Made by a program: the position numbers and the translations under genes. 64,000 bases of DNA from the NCBI RefSeq assembly GCF_002104765.1, contig NZ_NCXM01000023.1, positions 1-64,000 on the forward strand, written 5' to 3'. This document shows positions 43,314 to 52,219 of the stretch, piece by piece. Source of the stretch: Mycolicibacterium vulneris (lineage in GTDB: Bacteria; Actinomycetota; Actinomycetes; Mycobacteriales; Mycobacteriaceae). Under the pieces are notes generated by a model, which ran no database searches, was not told where the DNA came from, and saw only the letters and a list, made by a program, of their open reading frames with translations. Positions within the stretch are counted from its first letter, which is position 1. Every line of letters starts with the position of its first letter.

Positions 43314-44462
43314 GTGGCACGCGATTACTACGGGCTGCTCGGCGTGAGCAGAAACGCCAGCGACGCGGAGATCAAGCGCGCGTATCGCAAGATGGCGCGC
43401 GAACTGCATCCCGACGTCAACCCTGACCAGGCCGCGCAGGCGAAATTCCAGGAGATCAGCGTCGCCTACGAGGTGCTGAGCGACCCCGAGAAGCGGCGCA
43501 TCGTCGACCTGGGCGGTGACCCGATGGAGGGCGCGGCCGCGGCCGGCGGCGGCTTCGGCGGCGGCTTCGGTGGCCTGGGCGACGTGTTCGAGGCCTTCTT
43601 CGGCGGCGGCTTCAGCGGCGGCGCGACCACCCGCGGCCCCATCGGGCGGGTCCGGCCGGGCTCGGACTCGCTGCTGCGGATGCGGCTCGACCTCGAGGAA
43701 TGCGCCACCGGCGTCACCAAGCAGGTGACGGTCGACACCGCGGTGCTGTGCGACCGTTGCCAGGGCAAGGGCACCAACGGCGATTCCGCGCCGGTGCCGT
43801 GCGACACCTGCGGTGGCCGCGGCGAGGTCCAGACGGTGCAGCGCTCGCTGCTGGGACAGGTGATGACCTCACGGCCGTGCCCGACCTGCCGCGGCGTCGG
43901 CGTCGTCATCCCCGACCCGTGCCACCAGTGCATGGGCGACGGCCGGGTGCGGGCCCGCCGCGAGATCAGCGTCAAGATCCCCGCCGGTGTCGGCGACGGC
44001 ATGCGCGTGCGGCTCGCCGCCCAAGGTGAGGTCGGGCCCGGCGGCGGGCCGGCCGGTGACCTCTACGTGGAGGTGCACGAACAGCCCCACGACGTCTTCG
44101 TCCGGGAGGGCGACGACCTGCACTGCACCGTCTCGGTGCCGATGGTCGATGCGGCGCTGGGCGCCACCGTCACCGTCGACGCCATCCTGGACGGCGTCAG
44201 CGAGATCACCATCCCGCCGGGCACCCAACCGGCGTCGGTCATCACGCTGCGCGGCCACGGCATGCCGCACCTGCGGTCCGGCACCCGCGGCGATCTGCAC
44301 GTGCACGTCGAGGTCGTGGTTCCGGCCCGCCTGGATCACCGCGACACCGAATTGCTGCGCGAGCTCAAGACGCGCCGCAGCCGCGACGTGCCCGAGGTCC
44401 GCTCGACCCACGCCGGCGGCGGCCTGTTCAGCCGGCTCCGCGAAACCTTCACCGGACGCTAG
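43314..44462 (+). CDS. dnaJ2: DnaJ2 co-chaperone
   Basis: This 382-residue type I J-protein stimulates DnaK ATPase and holds unfolded proteins. The J domain (residues 1-70) has the HPD motif in LHPDVNPDQ. A Gly/Phe-rich linker follows (FGGGFGGLGDVFEAFFGGGF). The zinc domain has four CxxCxGxG repeats: CDRCQGKG, CDTCGGRG, CPTCRGVG and CHQCMGDG. The C-terminal substrate-binding domains end at GLFSRLRETFTGR. Length equals that of the M. tuberculosis protein as I recall it. Start GTG 43314 with AGGAGAG upstream. It is probably co-transcribed with hrcA. Confidence 0.97.
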   Translation: MARDYYGLLGVSRNASDAEIKRAYRKMARELHPDVNPDQAAQAKFQEISVAYEVLSDPEKRRIVDLGGDPMEGAAAAGGGFGGGFGGLGDVFEAFFGGGFSGGATTRGPIGRVRPGSDSLLRMRLDLEECATGVTKQVTVDTAVLCDRCQGKGTNGDSAPVPCDTCGGRGEVQTVQRSLLGQVMTSRPCPTCRGVGVVIPDPCHQCMGDGRVRARREISVKIPAGVGDGMRVRLAAQGEVGPGGGPAGDLYVEVHEQPHDVFVREGDDLHCTVSVPMVDAALGATVTVDAILDGVSEITIPPGTQPASVITLRGHGMPHLRSGTRGDLHVHVEVVVPARLDHRDTELLRELKTRRSRDVPEVRSTHAGGGLFSRLRETFTGR

Positions 44463-44485
44463 CCGGGAGCCGCGAAGGCGCGCAC

Positions 44486-45334
44486 ATGGTCGCGACCCTG
44501 TTCTACCTCGACGCTCTGCCGCAACCCGGCTCGCTCGCAGTGCTGGGCGGTGACGAGGGCTTTCACGCCGCCACCGTGCGACGCATCCGTCCCGGCGAGC
44601 GGCTCGTGCTCGGCGACGGCGCCGGAGCCCTGGCCCACTGCGAGGTGGAGCACGCCGGGCGCGACGGGCTGCGCGCGCGGGTTCTCGAGCGCTGGAGCGT
44701 CCCGCCCGGATCCCCGGCCGTGACGGTCGTGCAGGCGCTGCCCAAGTCGGAGCGTTCGGAGCTGGCCATCGAGCTGGCCACCGAAGCCGGCGCCGACGCT
44801 TTCCTGGCGTGGCAGGCCGCGCGGTGCGTGGCCAACTGGCAGGGCAACCGGGTCGACAAGGGGCTGCGCCGGTGGCGCGCCGTCGTCCGTTCGGCGGCCC
44901 GGCAATCCCGACGCGCGCACATCCCGCCGGTCGATGGCGTGCTGTCCACCGCGCAGCTGACGCGGCGGATCCGCGACGAGGTGGCCGCCGGCGCAACGGC
45001 GCTGGCCCTGCACGAGTCGGCCACCGACCGGCTCGCGGATATCGAGGTGGCACAAGCGAAATCACTGCTGCTCGTCGTCGGCCCCGAAGGGGGGATCGCC
45101 GACGACGAGATGGCGGCGCTGTCCGACGCGGGCGCGGCGGGGGTGCGCCTCGGTCCCCAGGTGCTGCGCACGTCGACCGCCGCGGCGGTGGCCCTGGGCG
45201 CACTCGGCGTGCTGACCCCGCGCTGGGACCGGCGCGGCGACATCCCGGCAAACGGCCTCACGCTGCAGGTTCGCGACACCGGTCCGTCGTCGAGTACGTT
45301 GCTGAACGCTGACCAACCCGGGCCCTCGGCGTAG
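44486..45334 (+). CDS. rsmE: RsmE, 16S rRNA m3U1498 methyltransferase
   Basis: This 282-residue SPOUT-class methyltransferase modifies U1498 of 16S rRNA. The N-terminal PUA-like part begins MVATLFYLDALP, and the knotted C-terminal SPOUT domain contains ALPKSERSELAIELATEAGA, LLLVVGPEGGIADDEM and LGPQVLRTSTAAAVALGAL, the SAM-binding loop. The C-terminal tail beyond about residue 255 is variable and makes this protein slightly longer than the roughly 260 residues of the M. tuberculosis homologue Rv2372c. It follows dnaJ2 by 23 bases on the same strand. Confidence 0.94.
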   Translation: MVATLFYLDALPQPGSLAVLGGDEGFHAATVRRIRPGERLVLGDGAGALAHCEVEHAGRDGLRARVLERWSVPPGSPAVTVVQALPKSERSELAIELATEAGADAFLAWQAARCVANWQGNRVDKGLRRWRAVVRSAARQSRRAHIPPVDGVLSTAQLTRRIRDEVAAGATALALHESATDRLADIEVAQAKSLLLVVGPEGGIADDEMAALSDAGAAGVRLGPQVLRTSTAAAVALGALGVLTPRWDRRGDIPANGLTLQVRDTGPSSSTLLNADQPGPSA

Positions 45335-45390
45335 ACTGAGACGGCCCAGCAACCCACCGACAAGCCGAGAAAGCAGGCATCGAGAGCCAC

Positions 45391-46449
45391 GTGACGCCCC
45401 GCGAGACCAGCGCTGCTGACGCAGCCGGAGCCGTCCCGGCCTCTGCTCAGGTTCGCAGCAGCATCGACGTTCCGCCCGATGTCGTCATGGGCCTGTTGGG
45501 TTCGGCGGACCAGAACCTGAGGGCCCTGGAGCGCAGTTTGAATGCCGACCTGCACGTGCGCGGCAACGCGGTCACCGTCGCGGGTGAGCCCGCCGACGTG
45601 GCGCTCGCCGAGCGGGTGATCTCCGAGCTCGTCGCCATCGTCGCCGGGGGTCAGCCGTTGACCCCGGAGGTGGTGCGGCACAGCGTCGCCATGCTGGCCG
45701 GCACCGACAACGAGTCACCGGCCGAAGTGCTCACGCTGGACATCCTGGCGCGGCGCGGAAAGACAATCCGGCCCAAGACGCTCAACCAGAAGCGCTACGT
45801 CGACGCCATCGACGCCAACACCGTTGTCTTCGGGGTCGGCCCGGCCGGCACCGGCAAGACCTATCTGGCGATGGCAAAGGCGGTCAACGCCCTGCAGACC
45901 AAACAGGTCAGCCGCATCATCCTGACCCGCCCGGCCGTGGAAGCCGGTGAGCGCCTTGGCTTTTTACCCGGCACGCTCAGCGAGAAGATCGATCCGTATC
46001 TGCGGCCGTTGTATGACGCGCTGTACGACATGATGGATCCAGAGCTGATCCCCAAACTGATGACCGCCGGAGTCATCGAGGTGGCGCCGCTGGCATACAT
46101 GCGCGGACGCACCCTCAATTCCGCGTTCATCGTCCTCGACGAGGCGCAGAACACCACCGCCGAGCAGATGAAGATGTTCCTCACCCGACTCGGCTTCGGG
46201 TCGAAGATCGTTGTCACCGGCGACATCACGCAGGTCGACCTGCCCGGCGGCGCCAAGTCGGGCCTGCGCTCGGCGATGGAAATCCTGGACAGCGTGGAAG
46301 ACATCCACGTGGCCGAGCTGACCAGCGTGGATGTGGTCCGCCACCGGCTGGTCTCGGAGATCGTCGACGCCTATGCGAAGTTTGAAGAGCCCGGTCTGGC
46401 GATGAACCGGGCGTCGCGGCGGGCAACGGGCTCGCGCGGTCGTCGATGA
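45391..46449 (+). CDS. phoH: PhoH-like ATPase
   Basis: This 352-residue P-loop protein has Walker A GPAGTGKTYLA near residue 152 and Walker B FIVLDEAQNTTAEQMKMFL near residue 246, plus the N-terminal KH-like part and the motif PKTLNQKRYVDAI typical of the PhoH family. The molecular role is unsettled (RNA helicase/ribonuclease-linked functions have been proposed). It is directly upstream of ybeY, a pairing conserved in many bacteria and consistent with a role in RNA processing. In M. tuberculosis a PE_PGRS gene and two small genes lie between rsmE and phoH; here the gap is only 56 bases. Confidence 0.95.
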   Translation: MTPRETSAADAAGAVPASAQVRSSIDVPPDVVMGLLGSADQNLRALERSLNADLHVRGNAVTVAGEPADVALAERVISELVAIVAGGQPLTPEVVRHSVAMLAGTDNESPAEVLTLDILARRGKTIRPKTLNQKRYVDAIDANTVVFGVGPAGTGKTYLAMAKAVNALQTKQVSRIILTRPAVEAGERLGFLPGTLSEKIDPYLRPLYDALYDMMDPELIPKLMTAGVIEVAPLAYMRGRTLNSAFIVLDEAQNTTAEQMKMFLTRLGFGSKIVVTGDITQVDLPGGAKSGLRSAMEILDSVEDIHVAELTSVDVVRHRLVSEIVDAYAKFEEPGLAMNRASRRATGSRGRR

Positions 46450-46468
46450 TGGTGCGGTGAGCGGGTTT

Positions 46469-47002
46469 ATGAGCATTGAGGTATCCAACGAATCGGGTAT
46501 CGACGTCTCCGAAGCCGAGCTGATCAGCGTCGCGCGGTTCGTCATCGCCAAGATGGACATCAACCCGGCGGCCGAGCTGTCGATGGTGCTGCTGGACACC
46601 GCCGCGATGGCCGACCTGCACATGCGCTGGATGGATCTGCCCGGCCCGACCGACGTGATGAGCTTTCCGATGGACGAGCTCGAGCCGGGTGGTCGCCCGG
46701 ACGCCCCCGAGCCGGGCCCGTCGATGCTGGGCGACATCGTGCTGTGCCCAGAATTCGCGGCCGGCCAGGCCGCCTCGGCGGGGCACAGCCTGGGGCACGA
46801 GTTGGCGCTGCTGACCATCCACGGGGTGCTTCACCTGATCGGCTACGACCACAGCGAGCCGGACGAGGAGAAGGAGATGTTCGCCCTGCAGGACCGGCTG
46901 CTGGAAGAGTGGGTGGCCGATCAGGTCGAGGCCTACCGCCAGGACCGCCAGGAGGAGCGGGACCGCCGATTGCTCGATAAGTCAAGGTATTTCGACAATT
47001 GA
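46469..47002 (+). CDS. ybeY: YbeY endoribonuclease
   Basis: This 177-residue metalloprotein takes part in 16S rRNA 3' maturation and ribosome quality control. The zinc motif H3 is complete: HGVLHLIGYDH (His-x3-His-x5-His) near residue 125, preceded by GPTDVMSFPMDE and MLGDIVLCPE. The ATG at 46469 gives MSIEVSNESGID, the start seen in M. tuberculosis; a GTG at 46457 would add four residues. It lies 19 bases after phoH. The stop overlaps the TTG of the following gene (TTGA). Confidence 0.95.
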   Translation: MSIEVSNESGIDVSEAELISVARFVIAKMDINPAAELSMVLLDTAAMADLHMRWMDLPGPTDVMSFPMDELEPGGRPDAPEPGPSMLGDIVLCPEFAAGQAASAGHSLGHELALLTIHGVLHLIGYDHSEPDEEKEMFALQDRLLEEWVADQVEAYRQDRQEERDRRLLDKSRYFDN

Positions 47003-48267
47003 GGGCCCTCAAGATCCTGGCGGCAGCCGCCATCGCGTTCGCACCATTGTCGGTGTTGGTCACCACCACCGCCCCGGTGTCGCAGGCGGCCCCGTGTGCC
47101 GGAGCGGGATCCGACCCCGTCTCCTGCCAGCACTGCATGTTCTACGTGAACGCTTATCACACGGCGAACGTGTGCAACGAGGATCGCCGCGGGGTGCAGG
47201 GGCCCCCGAGCAACGCGCCCACGCGGGCCCCGGAAGTCCCCATCCCGGTGTACGAGCCGCCGCCGATGCCGCCGCCGGCGCAGAACCCGCTGGTCCTCCC
47301 GCCGCCCAACTCGGGTCAGAACGTGCCGGTGCTTCAGATCCCCCCGCCGGGCCCCGACGCGCCGCGCAACGCCCCGGTGGTGGCACCGCCGCGCGGGCTG
47401 GATGCGCCGTCGCTGGCGATCGCGGCGGCCAAGGCCGCGCCGGTGACCCGCGTCGACCCCGCCAACCCGCCGAAGCCGCCTACCCAGATCGATTTCGACC
47501 AGCAGGTGCAGAACGTCGTCAGTTCGCACCGGGAGAACGTCGACATCCTCAAGGTTGACGACCAGAAGTTCGTCCGCCCGCGCCATTGGGACTACCTCGA
47601 CTACGACGACGCCTACCGCCGCCCGACCATCTACAACCCGCTCAATCAGCCGATCACCTTCCGCTACTTCTACAACGGCGCCTACCAGCAGGCGTACCTG
47701 CCGCGCGGAGCGCGCATGGTGCTCGACGCGACGACCGTCGGCGTCGTCCCGTTCACCGCGGCCGGCGACAGCTATGTGGCGGCCGGCAGCTTCTACGGCG
47801 GGGGGTCGATACCGCTGAACGGATACAACGGCCCGCCGCCACCCGATTACAAGCCACCCGCGCCCCCGAAGCTGTACGAGAACGTCACCGTGTTCGTCCC
47901 CGCCAAGGGCGAGACCGTCGAAGTGGGCCACGTGTCGGTGGTGGGTCACGACGGCAGCCAACCCGCGGGCGGCCAGGACACCTTCCTGCTCGACGACTCC
48001 ACCCTGGCCTGGGGCCAGATCGACAACTCCACCAGCGCCCCCTCCCAGATCCGGGTTATCAAGACCCAGCCGACGCCCGGAGTCGGCCCGACCGACGACG
48101 GCAGCTTCTTGGTGCTGCTCGCCGTCCACCATCAGGAGCCCGGGCAACCCAACCAATCCATCTGGACTATGGCGCTGCGCTACGGTGGATTCGCGGTCGT
48201 GGTGTGCCTGGTCGCCTGGCTGCTCGCTCGCCGGAGCCGGACCGAGGAGCAGGACGCTGACACCTAG
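46999..48267 (+). CDS. Secreted, membrane-anchored proline-rich protein, unknown
   Basis: This 422-residue protein has an N-terminal signal peptide (RALKILAAAAIAFAPLSVLV, cleavage near SQAAPC), two Cys-containing turns (PVSCQHCMFYVN), a long proline-rich stretch (residues about 65-150), a globular middle with LNQPITFRYFYNGAYQQAYL, and a C-terminal membrane helix (GGFAVVVCLVAWLLARRS). The topology is an extracytoplasmic domain held by one C-terminal anchor. The TTG at 46999 overlaps the ybeY stop by four bases, and the next gene follows 12 bases later, so it is embedded in the ybeY-corC-era operon. As I recall, M. tuberculosis has no such gene here. I do not recognise a family. Confidence 0.8.
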   Translation: MRALKILAAAAIAFAPLSVLVTTTAPVSQAAPCAGAGSDPVSCQHCMFYVNAYHTANVCNEDRRGVQGPPSNAPTRAPEVPIPVYEPPPMPPPAQNPLVLPPPNSGQNVPVLQIPPPGPDAPRNAPVVAPPRGLDAPSLAIAAAKAAPVTRVDPANPPKPPTQIDFDQQVQNVVSSHRENVDILKVDDQKFVRPRHWDYLDYDDAYRRPTIYNPLNQPITFRYFYNGAYQQAYLPRGARMVLDATTVGVVPFTAAGDSYVAAGSFYGGGSIPLNGYNGPPPPDYKPPAPPKLYENVTVFVPAKGETVEVGHVSVVGHDGSQPAGGQDTFLLDDSTLAWGQIDNSTSAPSQIRVIKTQPTPGVGPTDDGSFLVLLAVHHQEPGQPNQSIWTMALRYGGFAVVVCLVAWLLARRSRTEEQDADT

Positions 48268-48279
48268 GTATGTCGAGAA

Positions 48280-49590
48280 TTGACGGGCTGGTCTGAGCTG
48301 CTCGGCGCAGTCGCGCTGATTGCGCTGGGCGGACTGTTCGCGGCGATCGATGCGGCCATCAGCACGGTGTCGTTGGCCCGGGTTCACGAGTTGGTGCGCG
48401 ACGAGCGGCCCGGCGCGGTGGCGTTGTCCAAGGTGATGTCGGAGCGGCCCCGCTACATCAACCTGGTGGTGCTGCTGCGGATCACCTGCGAGATCACCGC
48501 GACCGTGCTGCTCGTGGTGTTCCTCTACGACAACTTCGGGCTGCGCTGGGGATTGTTCGGCGCCGCGGCCATCATGGTGGTGACCAGCTTCGTCGTCATG
48601 GGGGTGGGGCCGCGCACCCTCGGCCGGCAGAACGCCTACTCCATCGCATTGACGACGGTGCTTCCGCTGCAGGCGATCTCGTGGCTGTTGATGCCGATCA
48701 GCCGGTTGCTGGTGGTGCTGGGTAACGCGGTCACCCCGGGGCGCGGCCTGCGGAACGGGCCGTTCGCCTCCGAGATCGAGCTGCGTGAGGTCGTCGACCT
48801 GGCCCAGCAGCGCGGCGTGGTCGCCGCGGAAGAGCGCCGGATGATCCAGTCGGTCTTCGAACTGGGTGACACCCCGGCCCGCGAGGTGATGGTGCCGCGC
48901 ACCGAGATGATCTGGATCGAAAGCGACAAGTTCGCCAGCCAGGCGATTAACCTGGCGGTGCGCAGCGGACATTCCCGCCTCCCGGTGATCGGCGAGAACG
49001 TCGATGACATCGTCGGGGTCGTGTACTTGAAAGACCTTGTCCAGCAGACGGTTTTGTCGGGCGACGGCGGCCGGACCCCGCCGGTGTCGAAGGTGATGCG
49101 TCCGGCGGTTTTCGTGCCCGACTCCAAACCCCTGGACTCGCTGCTGCGGGAAATGCAACGCGACCGCAACCACATGGCGCTGCTCGTCGATGAGTACGGC
49201 GCGATCGCCGGCCTGGTCAGCATCGAAGACGTGCTCGAAGAGATCGTCGGCGAGATCGCCGATGAGTACGACCAGGCGGAGACGGCGCCGATAGAAGACT
49301 TGGGCGACAACCACTTCCGGGTGTCGGCGCGGCTGCCGATCGAGGACGTGGGCGAGCTGTACGACGTGGAATTCGACGACGATCTCGACGTCGACACCGT
49401 CGGCGGCCTGCTCGCCCTGGAATTGGGCCGGGTTCCGCTGCCGGGCGCCGAGGTGGTGTCACACGGCCTGCGGCTGCAGGCGGAGGGCGGCACCGATCAC
49501 CGGGGCAGGGTACGGATCAACACCGTCCTGCTCAGCCCGAGCCAATCCGACAGTCCGTCCGATGGCGAGGAATCCGTGCAGCATGACTGA
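48280..49590 (+). CDS. CorC/HlyC-type CBS-domain membrane protein
   Basis: This 436-residue protein is the counterpart of Rv2366c. It has an N-terminal DUF21 membrane domain (four predicted helices between residues 5 and 145), two CBS domains (VMVPRTEMIWIES near 205; VMRPAVFVPDSKPLDSLL near 272, then LLVDEYGAIAGLVSIEDVLE) and a C-terminal CorC_HlyC domain (DNHFRVSARLPIEDVGEL and the late GRVRINTV). Such proteins are linked to Mg/Co efflux or Mg homeostasis. The start is TTG 48280. Its last eight bases overlap the era start. Confidence 0.92.
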   Translation: MTGWSELLGAVALIALGGLFAAIDAAISTVSLARVHELVRDERPGAVALSKVMSERPRYINLVVLLRITCEITATVLLVVFLYDNFGLRWGLFGAAAIMVVTSFVVMGVGPRTLGRQNAYSIALTTVLPLQAISWLLMPISRLLVVLGNAVTPGRGLRNGPFASEIELREVVDLAQQRGVVAAEERRMIQSVFELGDTPAREVMVPRTEMIWIESDKFASQAINLAVRSGHSRLPVIGENVDDIVGVVYLKDLVQQTVLSGDGGRTPPVSKVMRPAVFVPDSKPLDSLLREMQRDRNHMALLVDEYGAIAGLVSIEDVLEEIVGEIADEYDQAETAPIEDLGDNHFRVSARLPIEDVGELYDVEFDDDLDVDTVGGLLALELGRVPLPGAEVVSHGLRLQAEGGTDHRGRVRINTVLLSPSQSDSPSDGEESVQHD

Positions 49591-50482
49591 ATTCCGTTCC
49601 GGCTTCGTATGTTTCGTCGGTCGTCCCAACACCGGGAAATCGACACTGACGAACGCGCTCGTCGGGACCAAGGTCGCGATCACCTCGATGCGGCCACAGA
49701 CCACCCGGCACACCATCCGTGGCATCGTGCACCGGGACGACTTCCAGATCATCCTGGTCGACACTCCCGGACTTCACCGGCCGCGCACCCTGCTCGGCAA
49801 GCGGCTCAATGACCTTGTGCGCGACACCTATTCCGAAGTCGACGTAATCGGGCTGTGCATCCCGGCGGACGAGGCGATCGGTCCGGGCGACCGGTGGATC
49901 GTCGAACAGATCCGCGCGACCGCGCCGAGGACGACCCTGGTCGCCATCGTCACCAAGATCGACAAGACGCCCAAGGACCGGGTGGCCGCGCAGTTGATGG
50001 CGGTCAGCGAGTTGGTCGGTGGCTCGGCCGAAATCGTGCCGGTGTCGGCGGTGACCGGCGCGCAGGTCGACATCTTGATCGATGTGCTGGCCGCCGCGCT
50101 GCCGCCCGGCCCCGCGTACTACCCCGACGGTGAGCTGACCGACGAACCCGAAGAGGTCCTGATGGCCGAGCTGATCCGGGAGGCCGCGCTGGAGGGCGTT
50201 CGCGACGAGCTGCCGCACTCGCTGGCGGTGGTCATCGACGAGGTCAATCCGCGGGAGGGTCGCGACGACCTGATCGATGTGCACGCCCTGCTCTACGTCG
50301 AACGCGACAGCCAGAAGGGGATCGTCATCGGCAAGGGTGGCGCCCGGCTGCGGGAGGTCGGCACCGCCGCGCGCGCCCAGATCGAGAAGCTGCTGGGCAC
50401 CAAGATTTATCTCGACCTGCGCGTCAAGGTCGCCAAGAACTGGCAGAGCGACCCCAAACAGCTTGGCCGACTGGGCTTTTAG
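49583..50482 (+). CDS. era: Era GTPase
   Basis: This 299-residue GTPase binds 16S rRNA and acts in 30S subunit maturation. G motifs are GRPNTGKST (G1, near residue 14), DTPGLH (G3, near 60) and TKID (G4, near 123); the C-terminal KH domain has IVIGKGGARLREVGTAARAQ. The ATG at 49583 gives MTEFRSGFVCFVG, matching the mycobacterial start; an upstream ATG at 49562 would add seven residues. It is the end of the phoH-ybeY-corC-era gene run, and its neighbours YbeY and Era are functionally linked in 16S rRNA processing. Confidence 0.96.
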   Translation: MTEFRSGFVCFVGRPNTGKSTLTNALVGTKVAITSMRPQTTRHTIRGIVHRDDFQIILVDTPGLHRPRTLLGKRLNDLVRDTYSEVDVIGLCIPADEAIGPGDRWIVEQIRATAPRTTLVAIVTKIDKTPKDRVAAQLMAVSELVGGSAEIVPVSAVTGAQVDILIDVLAAALPPGPAYYPDGELTDEPEEVLMAELIREAALEGVRDELPHSLAVVIDEVNPREGRDDLIDVHALLYVERDSQKGIVIGKGGARLREVGTAARAQIEKLLGTKIYLDLRVKVAKNWQSDPKQLGRLGF

Positions 50483-50507
50483 CGGCCACAGCGGTTCTGT
50501 GCGGCTG

Positions 50508-50574
50508 ACCCGCCCAACAGGTGGGTTTCATGCGTGCTAGCGCCGGTGCTAGCGCATGTGGGAAAGACCACATG
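50508..50574. terminator. Cluster of hairpins between era and amiA2
   Basis: Three adjacent hairpins lie between convergent genes. ACCCGCC/GGTGGGT at 50508-50526 (one G-U) is followed by TTT and is the best era terminator candidate. A dyad with GCTAGC arms occupies about 50530-50557. CATGTGG/CCACATG at 50555-50574 has perfect 7-base arms. Together they probably stop transcription from both sides. Confidence 0.5.
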
Positions 50575-50679
50575 CCAGGCAGAGGCTACGCAAAGTTCTG
50601 GTCCCGATAATCGGCCAGCGCATCGAGCAGGGGAGCGGTCGATTGGTCCACGCCGGCCGGGTAATCGGATTGTCAGCGG

Positions 50680-52158
50680 CTAATTGGCGCCGGGCGCATC
50701 GGTGGTCTGGTCCCACCACGACTGGGGCTGTTGGCTCGCCCATCCGCAGACGGCCTCCAGCTCGGCGGCAAGAGAAATCAGCATGCCCTCGCTGTTCTCC
50801 GGACCCATCAGCTGGACACCGATCGGCAGGCCCTCGGACGTGAAGCCCGCCGGAACGTTGATCGACGGCCAGCCCAGCACGTTCCACGGGAACGTCAGGG
50901 GGCACGCCGCGATCATGGCGCGGTCGGTGCCGAAGCCACTCAACCGGTCGAAGGCGCGCGCCAGCGGCGGCGGCTGCGCCGTGGTCGGCGCCAGCACCAC
51001 GTCGACGATGTCGAAGATCGACCCCACCCGGCGTTGGTCGGCCGCTTCGTGGCGGCGGGCGGTGCGCAAGATCGCCTGCCCCAGCACCGCTCCCATGCGC
51101 AGGTTGGACAGGGTGCGGGGGTCCAGCACGACGCCGTCGCCCAGCCGCTCCTCCCAATCTCGCAGGCCCGAGGTGGAGCGGGCGAGAAAGTCCCAGGACA
51201 GCCGCATGCCGTAGTCGGGGTTGCCGGGCACCACGGTGTGGCCGAGCAGCTCGAGTTGCTTGCCGACGGCCCGCGTCGCGGCCAGGATCTCCGGGTGCAG
51301 CTTCGGCCGGAAGCCGGTGTACGGGAACCGGGTGGACAGCGCGATGTTCAGCGGGCCGGGGGCCTTGCCCACATAGTCGGACGCGGTCAGCGGGGGCGGC
51401 TTGTGCCGGTCGCCCTCGACGTTGCCCGACGCGGCGTCGAGCACCAGCGCCGCATCGGCCACGGTCCGGGCCAGCACGCCGTTGACCGTGATGCCGTTGA
51501 ACGCCTCCGGCAACGGCCAGGTCGAGATGCGTCCGCGCTGCGGCTTGATGCCCACCAAATGCGTCCACGCCGCCGGAATCCGGATGCTGCCGGCGCCGTC
51601 GGAGCCGATGGCGGCGGTGACCAGTCCGGCCGCCACCGCGGCCGCGCTGCCGCCCGACGATCCGCCGGGGGTGTGCCGGCGCGACCAGGGGTTGCGGGTA
51701 TGCCCGAAGCCGGGGCCGCTGGTGAACGGCCATTGGCCGAGTTCGCAGGTGTTCGTCTTGCCGACGATCACCGCGCCGGCCGCCTTGAGGCGGCGCACCA
51801 CCTCGGCGTCGTGCGTGGCGGGGGCTACCGACCCCTCGGTCCCGAAGGCGGTGGGCACCCCGGCAACGTCGACATCGTCTTTGACCGCGATCGGGACGCC
51901 CAGCAGCGGGGCGGTGTCACCGGCCGCGCGGCGCCGGTCGGCCTCCGCCGCGTCTGCCAGCGCCGACTCGGTGAGCACCACCCGGAAGGCGTTCAGCGTG
52001 GGCTGGCTGGCGTGGATGGCGTGCAGGGAGCGACCCACCAGCGTGGTGGATGTCACTGAGCGGCTGGCCAGCTGATAGAGCAGGTCAGTGAGTGTGGGCA
52101 GGCGCCGGTGGCCGGATCCGGAAATGGACCCGGGACCCGACCCAGAAGCGCCAATCAC
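50680..52158 (-). CDS. amiA2: Amidase-signature hydrolase AmiA2
   Basis: This 492-residue amidase-signature protein hydrolyses an unknown amide. The Ser-Ser-Lys catalytic set is visible: Lys in GVPIAVKDDVDV near residue 82, the Ser in GGSSGGSAAAVAAG near 157, and GSDGAGSIRIPAAW near 175. The frame is open upstream, but the GTG at 52158 gives VIGASGSG and matches the start region of the M. tuberculosis AmiA2 (Rv2363) as I recall it. It is divergent from recO with 61 bases between starts and convergent with era, the same arrangement as in M. tuberculosis. Confidence 0.92.
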   Translation of the reverse strand: MIGASGSGPGSISGSGHRRLPTLTDLLYQLASRSVTSTTLVGRSLHAIHASQPTLNAFRVVLTESALADAAEADRRRAAGDTAPLLGVPIAVKDDVDVAGVPTAFGTEGSVAPATHDAEVVRRLKAAGAVIVGKTNTCELGQWPFTSGPGFGHTRNPWSRRHTPGGSSGGSAAAVAAGLVTAAIGSDGAGSIRIPAAWTHLVGIKPQRGRISTWPLPEAFNGITVNGVLARTVADAALVLDAASGNVEGDRHKPPPLTASDYVGKAPGPLNIALSTRFPYTGFRPKLHPEILAATRAVGKQLELLGHTVVPGNPDYGMRLSWDFLARSTSGLRDWEERLGDGVVLDPRTLSNLRMGAVLGQAILRTARRHEAADQRRVGSIFDIVDVVLAPTTAQPPPLARAFDRLSGFGTDRAMIAACPLTFPWNVLGWPSINVPAGFTSEGLPIGVQLMGPENSEGMLISLAAELEAVCGWASQQPQSWWDQTTDAPGAN

Positions 52159-52219
52159 GGGGTACGAGACTAACGGCGCGGATACCCGTAATGTCGCGGC
52201 GGGGTGCAAAACTATTGTG

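Noticed and set aside
46933..49314. 793-codon minus-strand frame over the proline-rich and CBS genes
   Set aside because: Antisense shadow of two genes with signal peptide, membrane and CBS features.
50549..51733. 394-codon minus-strand frame overlapping amiA2
   Set aside because: It is another frame of the amidase gene; all amidase-signature motifs are in the frame ending at 50680.
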